Assembly (NCBI GenBank): GCA_033558025.1
Contig: JAUCEF010000009.1
Span: 2,046,001-2,110,000, forward strand
Source: Phytophthora sp. 'mugwort'
Taxonomy: Eukaryota; Oomycota; Peronosporomycetes; Peronosporales; Peronosporaceae
Direction of reading: 5' to 3'
DNA: 64,000 bases
The position numbers were made by a program, and so were the translations under genes. A model generated the notes under the pieces. That model did not search any database. It saw nothing but the letters and a program-made list of their open reading frames with translations, and was not told where the DNA came from. This document shows, piece by piece, positions 22,960 to 33,605 of this stretch (the stretch's first letter is position 1; every line of letters starts with the position of its first letter).

Positions 22960-23691
22960 AATCTCAGTGGAGTGCTCGGTTAATTGGGAAATGAGTGTTT
23001 CTTTTGGTGCAGTGGTCGCACCGTCGCTGCGTATAGAGTCCTGCCAACATCATTCGGTCAGCAGCAATTCTAGAATCTTAGGTTGAAATCCGGGGACTCG
23101 AATGTTCTCGACGCACTCAACAGTGTGTTGGCCTGTCCAGTGCAGTGTGATATTTTCCTGTGATTTGCGTCGAATGCAGACTGCAAGTCAAAAGGTGAGC
23201 TAAAGTCTAATGGCTGGTTAGAAAAAGTTGTAGTCCCATTTGATTTTCGATGCATGCTCTTACACCCGAGGAAGTATTATTTGGGAATTTCGGTTATACA
23301 ATACTACTACATTACTGTAGTAATTCCCAAATAATACTACTAGTAGTACTTCCTCCAGGTGGAAAATATATATTTATAAAAAACAAATTAATACTTCAGT
23401 ACATGTAGAGCAGAAGAAAATACACGTAACCTTGAGATCCCAAGGCTGTCTTCCCAGACCTCTTTTTCTCTTGCGTGACGAGCTTGACTTTTGCTGCACT
23501 CTCCGTTTCATCAAGTATCCAAACAAATTCTGCCGCTTTTCAATGGATCCACAGCCCGATAGCAGCGATGCGATCAGTATACGTACACCATGCCGACGCT
23601 TCACCAGCGCAACATTTCGTGATACTTTGCAGGTTAACGATTTCCCAGTCTACGTACTGTGCCGACGAGCTAAAGCATCTACTAACGTGCA
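22960..23691. other. No gene recognised; contains a palindrome
   Basis: Apart from the hairpin at 23268-23355 I see only short open stretches without motifs. Confidence 0.4.
23268..23355. repeat. 88-nt hairpin, AT-rich
   Basis: GAGGAAGTA at the left pairs with TACTTCCTC at the right; inside, AGTATTATTTGGGAATT (23273-23289) pairs exactly with AATTCCCAAATAATACT (23322-23338). The inner loop is rich in TACTAC and TACTGTAG words. It resembles a small foldback/MITE. Confidence 0.75.
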
Positions 23692-24301
23692 TTACCGACC
23701 AGGTGAAAACATTGCATCATCGTTGTCTACAGCCGGAGGAGGACAGAGCATCTGGGCAAAGTGGACGTCCTCGACTTCCATGGTCGTGAACTGGCCGGTG
23801 GCGTCCGCCAGTAACCGCGCCACCATGTGCTTGCACTGCCCTCGGCATACATCAACAAGCGTCAGCCCCAGTCTTTATTCCACCAGTTGCTGCACCTACC
23901 ATGGCCGTCGGGTGCGATGACACCACCGTCTCGTGGAAGGCGGCGCACGTGCAGTAATGGCTGAAGCAGTTGTAGTAGTTGGCGCCGCTGCCGCTCACCA
24001 TGGAGTCGTCAAACGGCTGCGTCGTGCTGTCAACGGACAAGTCGGCATCCTGATGTTCGCTTCTCCGCTTGTACTTATTGAGCGACTCGACGCGGTAAAA
24101 TGCGCGCATGGACGGCGTTGCTGTCACCTTCAGCACCAAATCTCTCTCCACCAGTTCGCTGGCTTCCTGCAACAGTCGCAGGTCCGCATGAGGCAGTGAA
24201 GCCAGCATCTCGCCGTGCGCGTCCGTGAACAGACGAGTCTTGCTCTGCTTTACCTCCCGCACCACGCCAGTCAGCACACTAACGCCCATCACCGAGCTCA
24301 T
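23692..24301 (-). CDS. ZSWIM7: ZSWIM7/SWS1-like SWIM zinc-finger protein
   Basis: Predicted join of 24301-23900 and 23835-23692 on the minus strand with a 64-bp intron (GTAGGT...GGGCAG); 181 residues. The SWIM motif C-x-C...C-x-H is split by the intron: YCTCAAF at the end of exon 1 and CKHMVARLLAD at the start of exon 2, in frame. The preceding part (LVLKVTATPSMRAFYRV) and small size fit the SWS1/ZSWIM7 family (140 residues in human). The family forms the Shu-type complex that supports Rad51 filaments in homologous recombination. An upstream in-frame Met exists at 24388; I chose 24301 because the extra residues have no family counterpart. It is divergent from the kinase gene at 24507. The assignment rests on motif and length. 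Confidence 0.75.
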
Positions 24302-24506
24302 CGCGGAATGGCCGGTGTGGTGCACCCCATCTACACATTGATGTATTTTATATTTGAGTACCTTTCTTGTTTTAGTTTTACTGTCCACCTTTCTGATTGG
24401 CTATCTATTTGTCTATGTTATGAGGTACCGACGAATACAAATTCAGTACTTATGATCAATATTTTTCGGTCTCAACCGCCGACTTCCGACCGCACATTCG
24501 ACGAGG
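24302..24506. promoter_or_regulatory. Shared divergent promoter of ZSWIM7-like and ABC1-kinase genes
   Basis: Only about 205 bp separate the two predicted start codons. The stretch is AT-rich in its middle (ATGTATTTTATATTTGAG near 24340). A TCAATATTTTTCGG word at 24450-24463 could be an initiator-like element for the plus-strand gene. Inference from spacing only. Confidence 0.4.
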
Positions 24507-26211
24507 ATGTGGCAGTTGGTATTCCGCAATGGCGCTCGGTTGCTGATGGGCTCGACGGCCGTCGGTGCGGGTGGCGTGACGTACGCGGCGAATTCTGACG
24601 AGGGCTTCAACCGGTCGCTGTACTTCTGGCGCAAGGCCTTTCCCATCTACCTGCACTACCGTGCTGCGCAGCTCTACATGGAGCACCTCCAGCTATCCGA
24701 CCAGGAGCAGGACGCCGAATACGAGAAACTCCACGAGAAATACGCGCCCGAGGTGTTCGACATTGTTCTGGAGCTAAAAGGTTTCTACGTCAAGCTGGCC
24801 CAGACTGGTTCAACGAGACCCGACGTGCTTCCCAAGCAGTATTTGGACCGGGCCGCCAAGCTTCAAGACGATGCGCCGGCCAAGCCCGTGAAGGAGATCT
24901 GCGCCATCATCGAGCAGAGTTACGGCAAGCCCTTGGACCAGGTATTCCAGTCCATTGATCCCAAGCCGCTAGGAGCGGCGTCCATTGGCCAAGCACATCG
25001 AGCAGTGCTGCTCGATGGCGAAGAGGTGGCCGTGAAGGTGCAGCATCCCGATGCGGAGACGTTTTTCCGTTGGGATATTAAAACGATCCAGGACTTTTGT
25101 CGATACTTCCAGCCGGCACATCTGCCGTACCTGGTGGAGGTCGAGAAGCAGTTCATGACGGAGTTCAACTACGTCGAAGAGGCCAAGAACTTGGACACGG
25201 TGAGGAAGAACATCGCCAAGAGCCCGTATGCCGCGAAAGTGGCGATTCCAGAGCCGAAGATGGAGCTATGTACCAAGGAAGTATTGGTGATGGAGTTTTT
25301 GAAGGGACGCAAACTGCTGGACGGTATTCAGGACCACTTCGAGGCGATCGCTGCAGATAAGGGAGTCACGGTGGAGTTTTTAAAGCAAGACCAGGAACGG
25401 AAAGATAAAGAGCGAGAGAAACAAGGGCTCGACATCGAGACGGGTCCGTCTTCCTTCCAACTGCGGCTGTATGGGTTTACACTCGGAGCGAAACGACTGG
25501 CACGGCGTATTGGAAGAGCATCCTACGACTACACACTAGGATTTGTCGCCCCGAAGAAGTGGACTCCGCGAGATGATGAGCAGCACCAACTGCTGGACCT
25601 GCCTGAGATCTTGAAGCTAATCATGGACGTGCACGGCTACGAGATTTTCGTGGACGGATCGTTTAATGGAGACCCGCACCCGGGGAACATCATGCTGCTC
25701 GATGATGGGCGCCTCGGGCTCATCGACTATGGCCAAGTGAAGCACATCTCGAAGGAGCACAGGATTCACCTGGCTAAGCTGATCGTGGCGCTTGCAGGAG
25801 GCTCGCGTGGTGATATAATCGAAGTGCTGACGAAGGACATGCGCATTAAAACGACGAATATGAACCCATATTTCTTGGAGAAGCAGGCCCGCCTGATGAT
25901 TGACAACGACGATCGAACTGTTACGGAAGGCATGAACGCGCAGCTTTTCATTGAGAGCTTGCACACGTAAGTAACTTTTAGATTTTATTTATTATTGATG
26001 TGGTTGCTTGTGCATTGCTGACAACACGTTTGCTCCTTATAGTATCGATCGTATCGAGTATATCCCTGACGAGTACGTGATGGCTTTCCGCTGTTCATTA
26101 CTGCTGCGTGGATTCAGTTACCTCCTGCATTACAAGTTTTCGCATGCCCAAAGCTGGGAGGGGGTTGCAAGACAGGTGCTCCGTGATGCTGAAGTTAACT
26201 CCTCAACGTAG
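24507..26211 (+). CDS. ABC1/UbiB-family (ADCK1-like) atypical kinase
   Basis: Join of 24507-25966 and 26043-26211 (76-bp intron GTAAGT...TTATAG), 542 residues. Landmarks: a short hydrophobic N-terminus (LLMGSTAVGAGGVTYAA, 12-28) that may direct it to mitochondria or a membrane; the family-specific KxGQ position as KLAQ (96-99); the Ala-rich loop GAASIGQAH (156-164); the nucleotide-binding Lys in VAVKVQHP (K177); Glu in FNYVEEAKNL (E224/E225); catalytic GDPHPGN (D389, N394); metal-binding LIDYGQ (D407). These define an ABC1 protein, a family acting in mitochondrial coenzyme Q and lipid homeostasis. The insert at 280-360 and overall order look most like the ADCK1/5 group, but that subgroup call is an inference. 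Gly to Ala in KxGQ is unusual. Exon 2 restores the frame exactly and ends the protein at residue 542. Confidence 0.9.
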
Positions 26212-26626
26212 ACGTCTTTAGGGGGAGCTTACTTTTAAAGGTGACGAGGTACAAGCAGGGCCGTAGGACTGCCTATAGACAACTGTAATAGATTGTGTGC
26301 CTTCGACTTCTGTAGACGTTGATTTCATCAATCTCGCAAAAAAATATCGTCGGACTGGGATGAGAAGGAGGTTCTCATTATCTACTATAATACTAGCCTG
26401 ATGAACGTACAAAGCGCAAATTGCAATAATGCGAGACACCAGGGATTACGTTGCTACATCATAGCCCGATAGGCTTACCCTATCGTACATTTTGGGCGTT
26501 GTGGAACCATTCGTTCATAAGTCGAAGACCCCGATATAGTGCACCTGCACGTGCATGGTATAGATGGGTACATTGCGTAATATACTTCATATTGATTTCG
26601 TGCCACGACATTTCAAACTTGGCGCC
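26212..26626. promoter_or_regulatory. Intergenic region upstream of MCM10
   Basis: About 415 bp between the kinase stop and the preferred MCM10 start. It should hold the kinase 3' end and the MCM10 promoter. No clear oomycete initiator was found. An earlier in-frame Met at 26564 is possible. Confidence 0.35.
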
Positions 26627-28200
26627 ATGAGTGATAAGCCGACCCAAGACGACACCGCGGCGTCGCTCCTCGCGGCCTCGCAGAGTTGGAACTGGCTAGC
26701 ACTATCTCAGAAGAGCGGCGACCTCACCAGCAACACCACCAGCAGCAGCAGCAATTCCGCTCGCCTTAACTCTGTTCAGGGCCATCGCAATGCGGCGCCT
26801 TCCAAGACCAAGTCCAAGCGGCAATTGCTCCTCAACCATGCACCGACTAGCTCACAACCACAATTTCCCAAAGTTAAGACAATTTCTACTGCTACTGAAC
26901 GTGGAGCCCCCTCTAAAGTAAATAGCGAAGCGGTGGAAGAGTTTTCAAGGCTGCACATTGCCGATCGGACCATCTCGGCGGAGACGCTGCGCCAGGAGAT
27001 GGAAGGACGCAAGTTTGTCAAGCTGCAGCAGATGGACCGCATTCCCAAGGATACGTTCACCAATGGGGAGGTAGATATCCGTCGATTTTTGTTGCCACAG
27101 TATCGAGATACCTATCGTCTCACCTTGAGATTTCTGTCTTGAGCAGGTGGACTGGGTGACGATCGGGGTGTTAACACGGAAGACGTTGTCGAAGCCAGCG
27201 GCCAATGGGTCAACCTTCATGGTGTGGGGGTTGTCGGATCTTGCCGGGACGGAGCTTGGCGTCTTTCTCTTCGGAGATGCTTACGCGAACCATTGGAAGG
27301 AAGTGACAGGCTCGATTGTTGCGGTGCTGAATGCAACACTGCTGCCAGCGACGGAGAAGAACAAGTTTGCGTTCAAGGCGACTCAGCCCGCGGAGATCGT
27401 GAAGCTGGGCAAGGCAGTGGATTTCGGTATCTGCAAGGGAATGACATCAGGAGAAGCACGATGCCGGCTCGCTGTCAACACGGCACAGGTAGATCGATCA
27501 ACTGCTTGCAGGTTTGGATGATTGTTCGTGTTTTTACTAAAACATAACGCTGGTTTTGTCCAATATTGTAGTCGCAGTACTGTTTGCATCATATTGCTGC
27601 AAACTTCATGCAGGCAGGAAGAAGCCGACAACAGCTTAACAACTCCACGGGTAGCTTGCGCAAGGATCTCTTCGCTGGCTTATCAAAACCGAAAAATCTG
27701 TCGGCGGGTGTGTACACATCAGCCCCGTCAAAGTCTGCCAATTCTGGATGGAACCCGATCATTACCAAGAAGCGCAGGCGGAACGATGCCACCGGCGGAG
27801 TTTTGGGTGTGCCCACTGTGCTATCGGCATCTGGTACTGTTATCCAGCGCGGCAGAGCACGTCCAGCTCATTCTGCGGCCGTTAGAAGCGCCTCGAGCAA
27901 AAAACGGAGGGGTACCATGAGCCTTATGGATCAACTCCAAGAACCTGCCGCATCGATGAACTCAGCGCCTCATCGGGCTGGTGCACGGGCAGCGGCTATT
28001 AGCCACCCCTCTAGCCGAGCGCAAAAGATCGTGTGAGTTTTTTTAAGTTGCTTTTTACTTACTGTAGTGTTTACTAACTTCCTGTCTGTGCTTACAGGTC
28101 TGCAGTTCTTACTGGCGACGGAAAGCCGCTGAAGCGACCCAAGACGAAGATGGTGAACATGATCCACTTCATGAACACGGGATCTCAGGTGAAAAAATAA
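26627..28200 (+). CDS. MCM10: MCM10 replication initiation factor
   Basis: Join of 26627-27070, 27147-27488, 27572-28032 and 28098-28200 (introns 76, 83 and 65 bp, all GT-AG, frame kept); 449 residues. Exon 1 is Ser/Thr/Asn-rich and disordered, ending with FSRLHIADRTIS and GRKFVKLQQM, the conserved lead-in to the core. Exon 2 is the OB fold: DWVTIGVLTRKT, GSTFMVWGLSDLAG, VFLFGDAYANHWK, VKLGKAVDFGICKG. The zinc finger follows across intron 2 (C-R-LAVNTAQ | SQYCLHH). The rest is basic and disordered. MCM10 binds DNA and the CMG helicase at origin firing. The C-terminus stops soon after TKMVNMIHFMNTGSQ; the family is often longer, so either another exon is missed or the 3' end was truncated by the rearrangement next door. 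Confidence 0.88.
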
Positions 28201-28446
28201 GGGTGCATATAATGTATTGCATGTCGTATAATACTGTCGGCGAGGCGCCCTCCGGTTTTGTTCGTTAATCAGCGGGAGTATGCGTTCTGTCCCTGAAGCC
28301 AACCTAGCAATTGATGTTGGTGTATGTTGATGGGTTTACTGACACAATAGGTTGGCTCTTATGGTTTCCTCCACCTAGACTGTAAGCTTTGTTTCGACGT
28401 TGTGTGAAGATGCGGGACATGAGCACGGTGTATGATCGTTTCGGTA

Positions 28447-28474
28447 CCGAATTTTAGATCTCCTACAGCAGAGC
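28447..28474 (+). repeat. Left TIR, 28 bp
   Basis: Exact inverse of 30365-30392; TA outside. Confidence 0.92.
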
Positions 28475-28618
28475 TTACTCCTAAAGCACACCCGCTCTCA
28501 GCCAATCACAGCACAGATTTCAATCAGCTCAGCAAATGAGATCTCCTAGAGCGCACTGCCTGTCACCACACAAAAACAGAACAATCGGAGCCAGTCACTT
28601 CGTAAAACCAGAGCGCGA

Positions 28619-30243
28619 TGCCGCGGGCACCATGCCAGAACGCAGGCCGCCCGCAAATCTTTGGCGTGGGGAAGCCTACCAAGAATTCTGCGCATTCATG
28701 TCTCGTACAGCTTTAAGCTAGAGGTCGTCACGTTCTATCTAGCTGCGCACTCGATGCAGGCCATCGTGGAGAGGTTCTTCCCGTCCCTGACGGCCGAAAA
28801 GCAACGCCACAAGAAACGCGAAGTGTACACGTGGGTCAAGCAAGCTGACCTAATTAGAGCTAAGTGTGCTGGAGGCGCAGTAGTCATTGTAATGACAGGA
28901 AGCTAGGGATGTCAGCATCCCTCCCACTAGAGCTTGAAGAGCGTGTTGTGCAGTGGATAAACTCACTCAGGAATGAAGGCATCCCCGTGACGGGTAAAAT
29001 GGTGCGCACAAAAAGGAAGGAGTACTATCAAGAGGAGGCGCTGTCTCCTGGTCGCTTCCAGGCCTCACCGTCGTAGCTCGTGGCATTTTTGAGGCGGCAC
29101 CGTCTTGCCATTTACCGCCGGGCTCACGAAGGGCAACAGACGCCTGCCGATGCTGCGGCAGTGGCAGAGAGGTTTGGTCAGGAGGTACAGCAGCGCATGC
29201 CTGAGCTCAATATTGACAAGGTATTCAACGCCGATCAAACAGGTATGCTAAATGCATGGCGACTACTTGCTAGCGGAAATTTAATTTGTATAGCTGTCAA
29301 TTATGAGTATCTGCCTACCCAGACTGTAGCAGCTAAAGGGACGAGGACGGTGTGGATGAAGAGCGCGGGTAAAGGGAAAGAGCGTGTCACGGTGATGCTT
29401 TTGGGCGACAGCACTGGTGCTAAACACGATCCCTTCCTGGTTTTCTAAACCAAGCCGTCTACAGATGCTGCGCGTGCTAAGGATAATACCGATTTTCAGC
29501 ATGGCTTCGGCTGGAAGTTGTGGAAAGCACTGAACCCCTTGCAGGTTGGTGTGCAGATGTTTGGTAATCGTGCAGGGTGGTGGAACAGTGAACTCACGAT
29601 TGAGTTCCTGATCCATCACTTCATGCACAGACCGGACATGCATGAACCTATTCTGCTGTTGCTAGATGATTTTTCGGGGCACTCGCGCGAGGACGTTCGC
29701 ATCTTCGCTCGCCTGCTCAATGTCGAGCTGATGAAAGTACCGGCCGGCTACACCTTTGCGTGTCAGCCAGCCGATATATCCTGGAACAAGCCCATCAAGG
29801 ATCGGCTTCGCGCTAATTGGGGGAACCAAATGCTTCAACAGCTGCGTGCGTACGTGCCCAACACGGGCTTCAAGCTCCAGGCCCCGTCGCGACAGCAGCT
29901 CATCTCGTGGATCAAGAGCTCGTGGGCGGACTTATCTACTGCTACAATTGTCAGCGGCTTCACTAAAGCCAAGCTTATCCCGACTGAGTGTGCGGCTTCG
30001 CCGGAAACCCGATCGGAGGGCACGGTTCCGGGCTGGGAGGCGCTTTTCAAGCTGGTGAGGGAGTTCAACGCAGAGAGAGAAACACTAGAGAGACATGAGG
30101 TGATTGACCCGTCCAGCGACATTGAGATGCTGGAAGACGAAGAGGTGCTGGACGGCATGGAGGCCCTGGAGGACAGCGAGGAGCTCGACGACATGGGGGC
30201 CCTGGGCGACAGCGAGGCGCTCGCCGTCACCGAGACGGTGTAA
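28619..30243 (+). pseudogene. pogo/Tigger transposase, two stops and frameshifts
   Basis: The N-terminus is spread over two frames (28619-28720 and 28700-28906: KLEVVTFYLAAHSMQAIVERF, VYTWVKQADLI, a DNA-binding HTH). From about 28900 one frame runs to 30243 with stops at 29074-29076 and 29446-29448. It includes a CENP-B-like second HTH (LELEERVVQWINSLRNEGIP), first catalytic box VFNADQTGMLN, second LLLLDDFSGHSRED, third FACQPADISWNKPIKDRL, then an acidic repeat tail (E-x-L-D-D/G-M-E/G-A-L). All three Asp are present, but the enzyme cannot be made in full. Confidence 0.85.
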
Positions 30244-30364
30244 GCTGATAGCAACAGCGAAGAACCTAAATGTCAATGCGAAGCTTTCCGTCCGTCAAAC
30301 CAGAGAAGGGGCACACTCTGTACATCTCGTGTACAATTTCAGCACGACAACTTCGACGATTGGT

Positions 30365-30392
30365 GCTCTGCTGTAGGAGATCTAAAATTCGG
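30365..30392 (-). repeat. Right TIR, 28 bp
   Basis: Exact inverse of 28447-28474; TA outside. Confidence 0.92.
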
Positions 30393-30540
30393 TAATGTCA
30401 ACAGAATTCGTAAAGGCTGGAGCTACAGCCAAGGGTTAGGGGTACAAATCTTTTGAGTAAACTATGGTTTTCGAATAAACGGAACGTTAAAAAGTATGCA
30501 AGGTAAACTTAGTAGAACGGATGGCATGGCTCTAAGAAGA

Positions 30541-31085
30541 CACCCATACTACAGATACCGAAATACCACCGACTTGCCCAGCCTCACGATATCCGCGGTC
30601 TGAGTCGCCTTGAGCGCAAACTTGTTCTTCTCAGTCGCTGTGACAGGCTCGATGTCGCGGTGCTGTTGCATTCAGCACCGCAACAATCGAGCCTGTCACA
30701 TCCTTCCAGTGGTTCGCGTAAGCAACTCGGAAGAGGAAGACAACCACCACACCATGAAGGTTGACCCATTGGCCGCTGGCTTCGACAACGTCTTCCGTGT
30801 CACGTGTCAACACCCCGATCGTCACCCAGTCCACCTGCTCAAGACAGAAATCTCAAGGTGAGACGATAGGTAACAAAATCGACGGATATCTACCTCCCCA
30901 TTGGTGAACGTATCCTTGGGAATGCGGTCCATCTGCTGCAGCTTGACAAACTTGCGTCCTCCCATCTCCTGGCGCAGCGCCTCCGCCGAGATGGTCCGAT
31001 CGGCAATGTGCAGCCTTGAAAACTCTTCCACCGCTTCTCTATTTATTTTAGAAGGGGTCCCACGTTCAGTAGCAGTAGAAATTTC
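30541..31085 (-). pseudogene. Inverted partial MCM10 copy with intron retained
   Basis: On the minus strand this repeats MCM10 from the end of exon 1 (ISTATERGTPSK, FSRLHIADRTIS, GRKFVKLQQM) through intron 1 and most of exon 2 (DWVTIGVL ... AYANHWKDVTGSIVAVLNAT) and stops where the gene reads GICKG (about 27440 of the gene). The intron is present but about 15 nt shorter than in the gene, so this is a DNA-level copy and not a processed one. Frameshifts break exon 2, and a 60-nt palindrome (30640-30699) replaces part of it. It lacks the first two thirds of exon 1, the zinc finger and everything after. Confidence 0.88.
30640..30699. repeat. 60-nt palindrome inside the MCM10 pseudogene
   Basis: GTGACAGGCTCGAT at the left mirrors ATCGAGCCTGTCAC at the right; GCGGTGCTG mirrors CAGCACCGC further in. 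In the intact gene only one arm exists (27308-27336), so the second arm is new in this copy. Confidence 0.85.
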
Positions 31086-31194
31086 TTGACTTTTCGTTCT
31101 GGAAGAACGCCTGAAATGACGGACAGTTGATAATGAACGTCGAATCAACTTGATAGTAGAAGCCGCTCGAACGTCGATATCAATCAGAGCCCGA

Positions 31195-32251
31195 CTACCT
31201 GAGGTAGCTCGTGAAATCTTTGAACCTTTGCAAGTCGGGATACTCGGTCGTGTAATTGCTCGAACCGAAGAAATTGTTGATTGTGCGTAGCATACGAATC
31301 ACTGCACCACCTTCCGGGGATGGACGACTGTTCGTCACTACAATTCTCTTCTTGGCAGACAGCTTGGTCATTGCACCCTTCCTGTAAGCACTCGTCACGT
31401 TTTCCTTCAGCCTAATACCTTATCCAATACACGCATTGAGCGCGTGATCCGTTTGCAGTGTTCAAATTGTTTCGAAGCTTTCCGAGCTGCTGCGCCAGTA
31501 TCTGAGATTGTAAACCGAATCATTTTGCTTACAACCAACCCATCTCTAGCCTTTAATTGCTCATCCAGCAACGCGGCCACCTCTTCGGAGTCATAACCGT
31601 CGTTTTTTACTTGCGCAGGAAGGGCTAGACGACGCGGCTTTGTCGATGAGGCTGCAGGATGCACCAATAATGCTGTTTGTCAAGCTGTTAGCCGTAAGTC
31701 ATGCTCCAATGTCATGAACGGGGCTTCGTGCAGCTCCTCAAACTCTTTGGCAAACAACGCTGACTCCTCCTCCTCATAGTTTTTGTAGTGGTTGTCCAAA
31801 ATGTTGTTGTACGCTTATTAGTATGGTAACATCTGGGTCTACCGTAACGCCGACAACAAAGTCGCAAAAGGCTGGTGAGATCACCTTGTTGTGGGGAAGA
31901 CCTCACAATATGGTGATCACAGGTCTGCCCCAACATGGTGACCACACCAGCCTTTTAGCGCATTTTGGTCAGAACGCAGAGGTCATGGAAACAGTTTTTT
32001 AGTGTAAGACTCACCATCACAAATCAGCCAATGAGCGATGTGGCCCGAAATCTGATCGCAGTTCACTAGAGCTTTTTCCACCAGGTCTGCTGCCGCTTGA
32101 CAGGCAGCTCTTCTTGCTGAATTTGCTCACTTGAGACTGCACGCTTCGTATCCTTCTTGACTGCCACATTCGTCGCAAAGCGATCCGCGCGTTCCAACCG
32201 AAACGGCTGCTCCTTGCTAATCCTTTCGTGGTTCTTGCGGCTTATTATCAA
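31195..32251 (-). pseudogene. Transposon-like relic, possibly hAT-related
   Basis: Minus-strand pieces: KDTKRAVSSEQIQQEELPVK (32160-32090), a damaged centre, then ARDGLVVSKMIRFTISDTGA and ARKASKQFEHCKRI (about 31550-31450) and SPEGGAVIRMLRTINNFFG (about 31310-31260). The run of a DTG-A-ARKAS motif followed by an EG-x-I-R-x-LR-NNYF-type segment reminds me of a hAT-like protein family in oomycetes, but I cannot place catalytic residues. The frame is broken in several places. Confidence 0.3.
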
Positions 32252-33605
32252 GTGGGTCTTCTAGTTTGCTGTGTTACCCAGTGACTGTTTTCATTTCTTC
32301 GTCTTCAAGCACAGCGAGCAAAATGTGTGTGAATCTCTTGCTCTTGTACGTTAATGGATTCCCGAGGTGATGTATCGACTTCCCAATGGCGTTAATCGAG
32401 ATGCATGGGTGCTGTGGGCCGGAATACTGTTAATGGGGTTTCTTGTTTCTTTCCTTATCGCTTTGGACAAGGTCGATCTCCGTAGCCTCGCTCGACGACG
32501 ATATATCAGAGGGGCTACGTGGCGTGAGCTCCTGGGAATCGCTATTAGTTTGAAGAACTATCGACGCACGCATGGCTGCAAAACCTGCATATTACACCTA
32601 TTTATTAGCTGAGTCGTGAAGAAGCGGAAAAAATCAGTGAGAGGTAGTGTCACCTCCTGGAGAGGTCTACCTTGCTACAGAGCTCGTTTGCTGAAAACGT
32701 GATGCACTGTACGGCCACACTCGCTGCATGGAGAAGTCCCAGACACGTCCCCAACTACAGCCGATCTCTCCATACTTCATCGGTCGTGGCTTCGGACTGA
32801 AGGATCCAGAAATGACGAACGGAGAGGGGAGGCAGGGAAGCCACCCGTTCGCGTCCTTTTCGAGAGCTCACGGGGGTTAAAGAACTTATCAAAACCAATA
32901 GTGCTTGTAGCTCTACTAACGGTTGTATTTCTCGCTACTAACCAACTTGCACTACTAGTGACCCAGGCATGAGAATTTAGTAGTTGTAGTACTAGTTGTG
33001 CAACATTAGTACTACTCACGCTACGACTTTGGAGACTATTACCACACTGTGGATGTGGCAATGACCGGGTGATTCCTAAATAGATCAAGTATACTATTAT
33101 TTCTTTTCTCTCTGCACAGGTCAGATTATTGGGGGGGGGGGGGGGGGGCTGTGTCATCTCCGAACCTTGTGGTTTGCACACCAATATATTCTTGAAGTGT
33201 GTGGTCCGCATTTTTCCACAATCACGTATGTCGAACGTTCGTAATAAACTGTCATACGACATATGGTAAGCGTGATACAATTGGCCAAAAATCAATTGGT
33301 CGAAACGACTTGTAACACTAGATAGCAGTAGCGATAGCGGAGCACTGAAAGCACACAACATGCGCGAAAGTGAGTCTATTCGTTTTGTCTCTTCCTCTTT
33401 CACTGATTAAACAGAAACGCGCGTGCGTAGGCGTTGTTTGCGTGCTCTCTCTCCCTGCTTACGCAGCATCGTGGTGATGTTTAGCTGAGTAGGCCGACGA
33501 GCTCGGCACGTGTAGTCGAGGTCAAGGTTAGTCACACCAGTGACACAAAGTGTTGCTGCCTGTTGCTCGGTCATGGAGGTAGGTGGTGGTGCTCCAGTCT
33601 CGTGC
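32252..33605. other. No recognised gene; G18 run
   Basis: A short open frame 32367-32612 (+) begins with a good hydrophobic segment (WVLWAGILLMGFLVSFLIAL) but has no family that I know. An open minus frame 32777-33403 lacks any domain and crosses the G18 run (33131-33148), which argues against coding. Confidence 0.35.

Larger units (their letters stand above)
28445..30394 (+). mobile_element. pogo/Tigger element with perfect 28-bp TIRs
   Basis: The left end 28447-28474 and right end 30365-30392 are exact inverse copies over 28 bp (beginning CCGAATTTTAGATC and ending CAGCAGAGC), flanked by TA (28445-28446, 30393-30394). Length 1.95 kb. Perfect ends suggest recent insertion, although its transposase is broken. 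It lies between the MCM10 gene and an inverted MCM10 fragment. Confidence 0.9.

Noticed and set aside
32777..33403. 208-codon minus frame
   Set aside because: It crosses the G18 run (read as poly-Pro), lacks any motif, and has composition typical of non-coding DNA.
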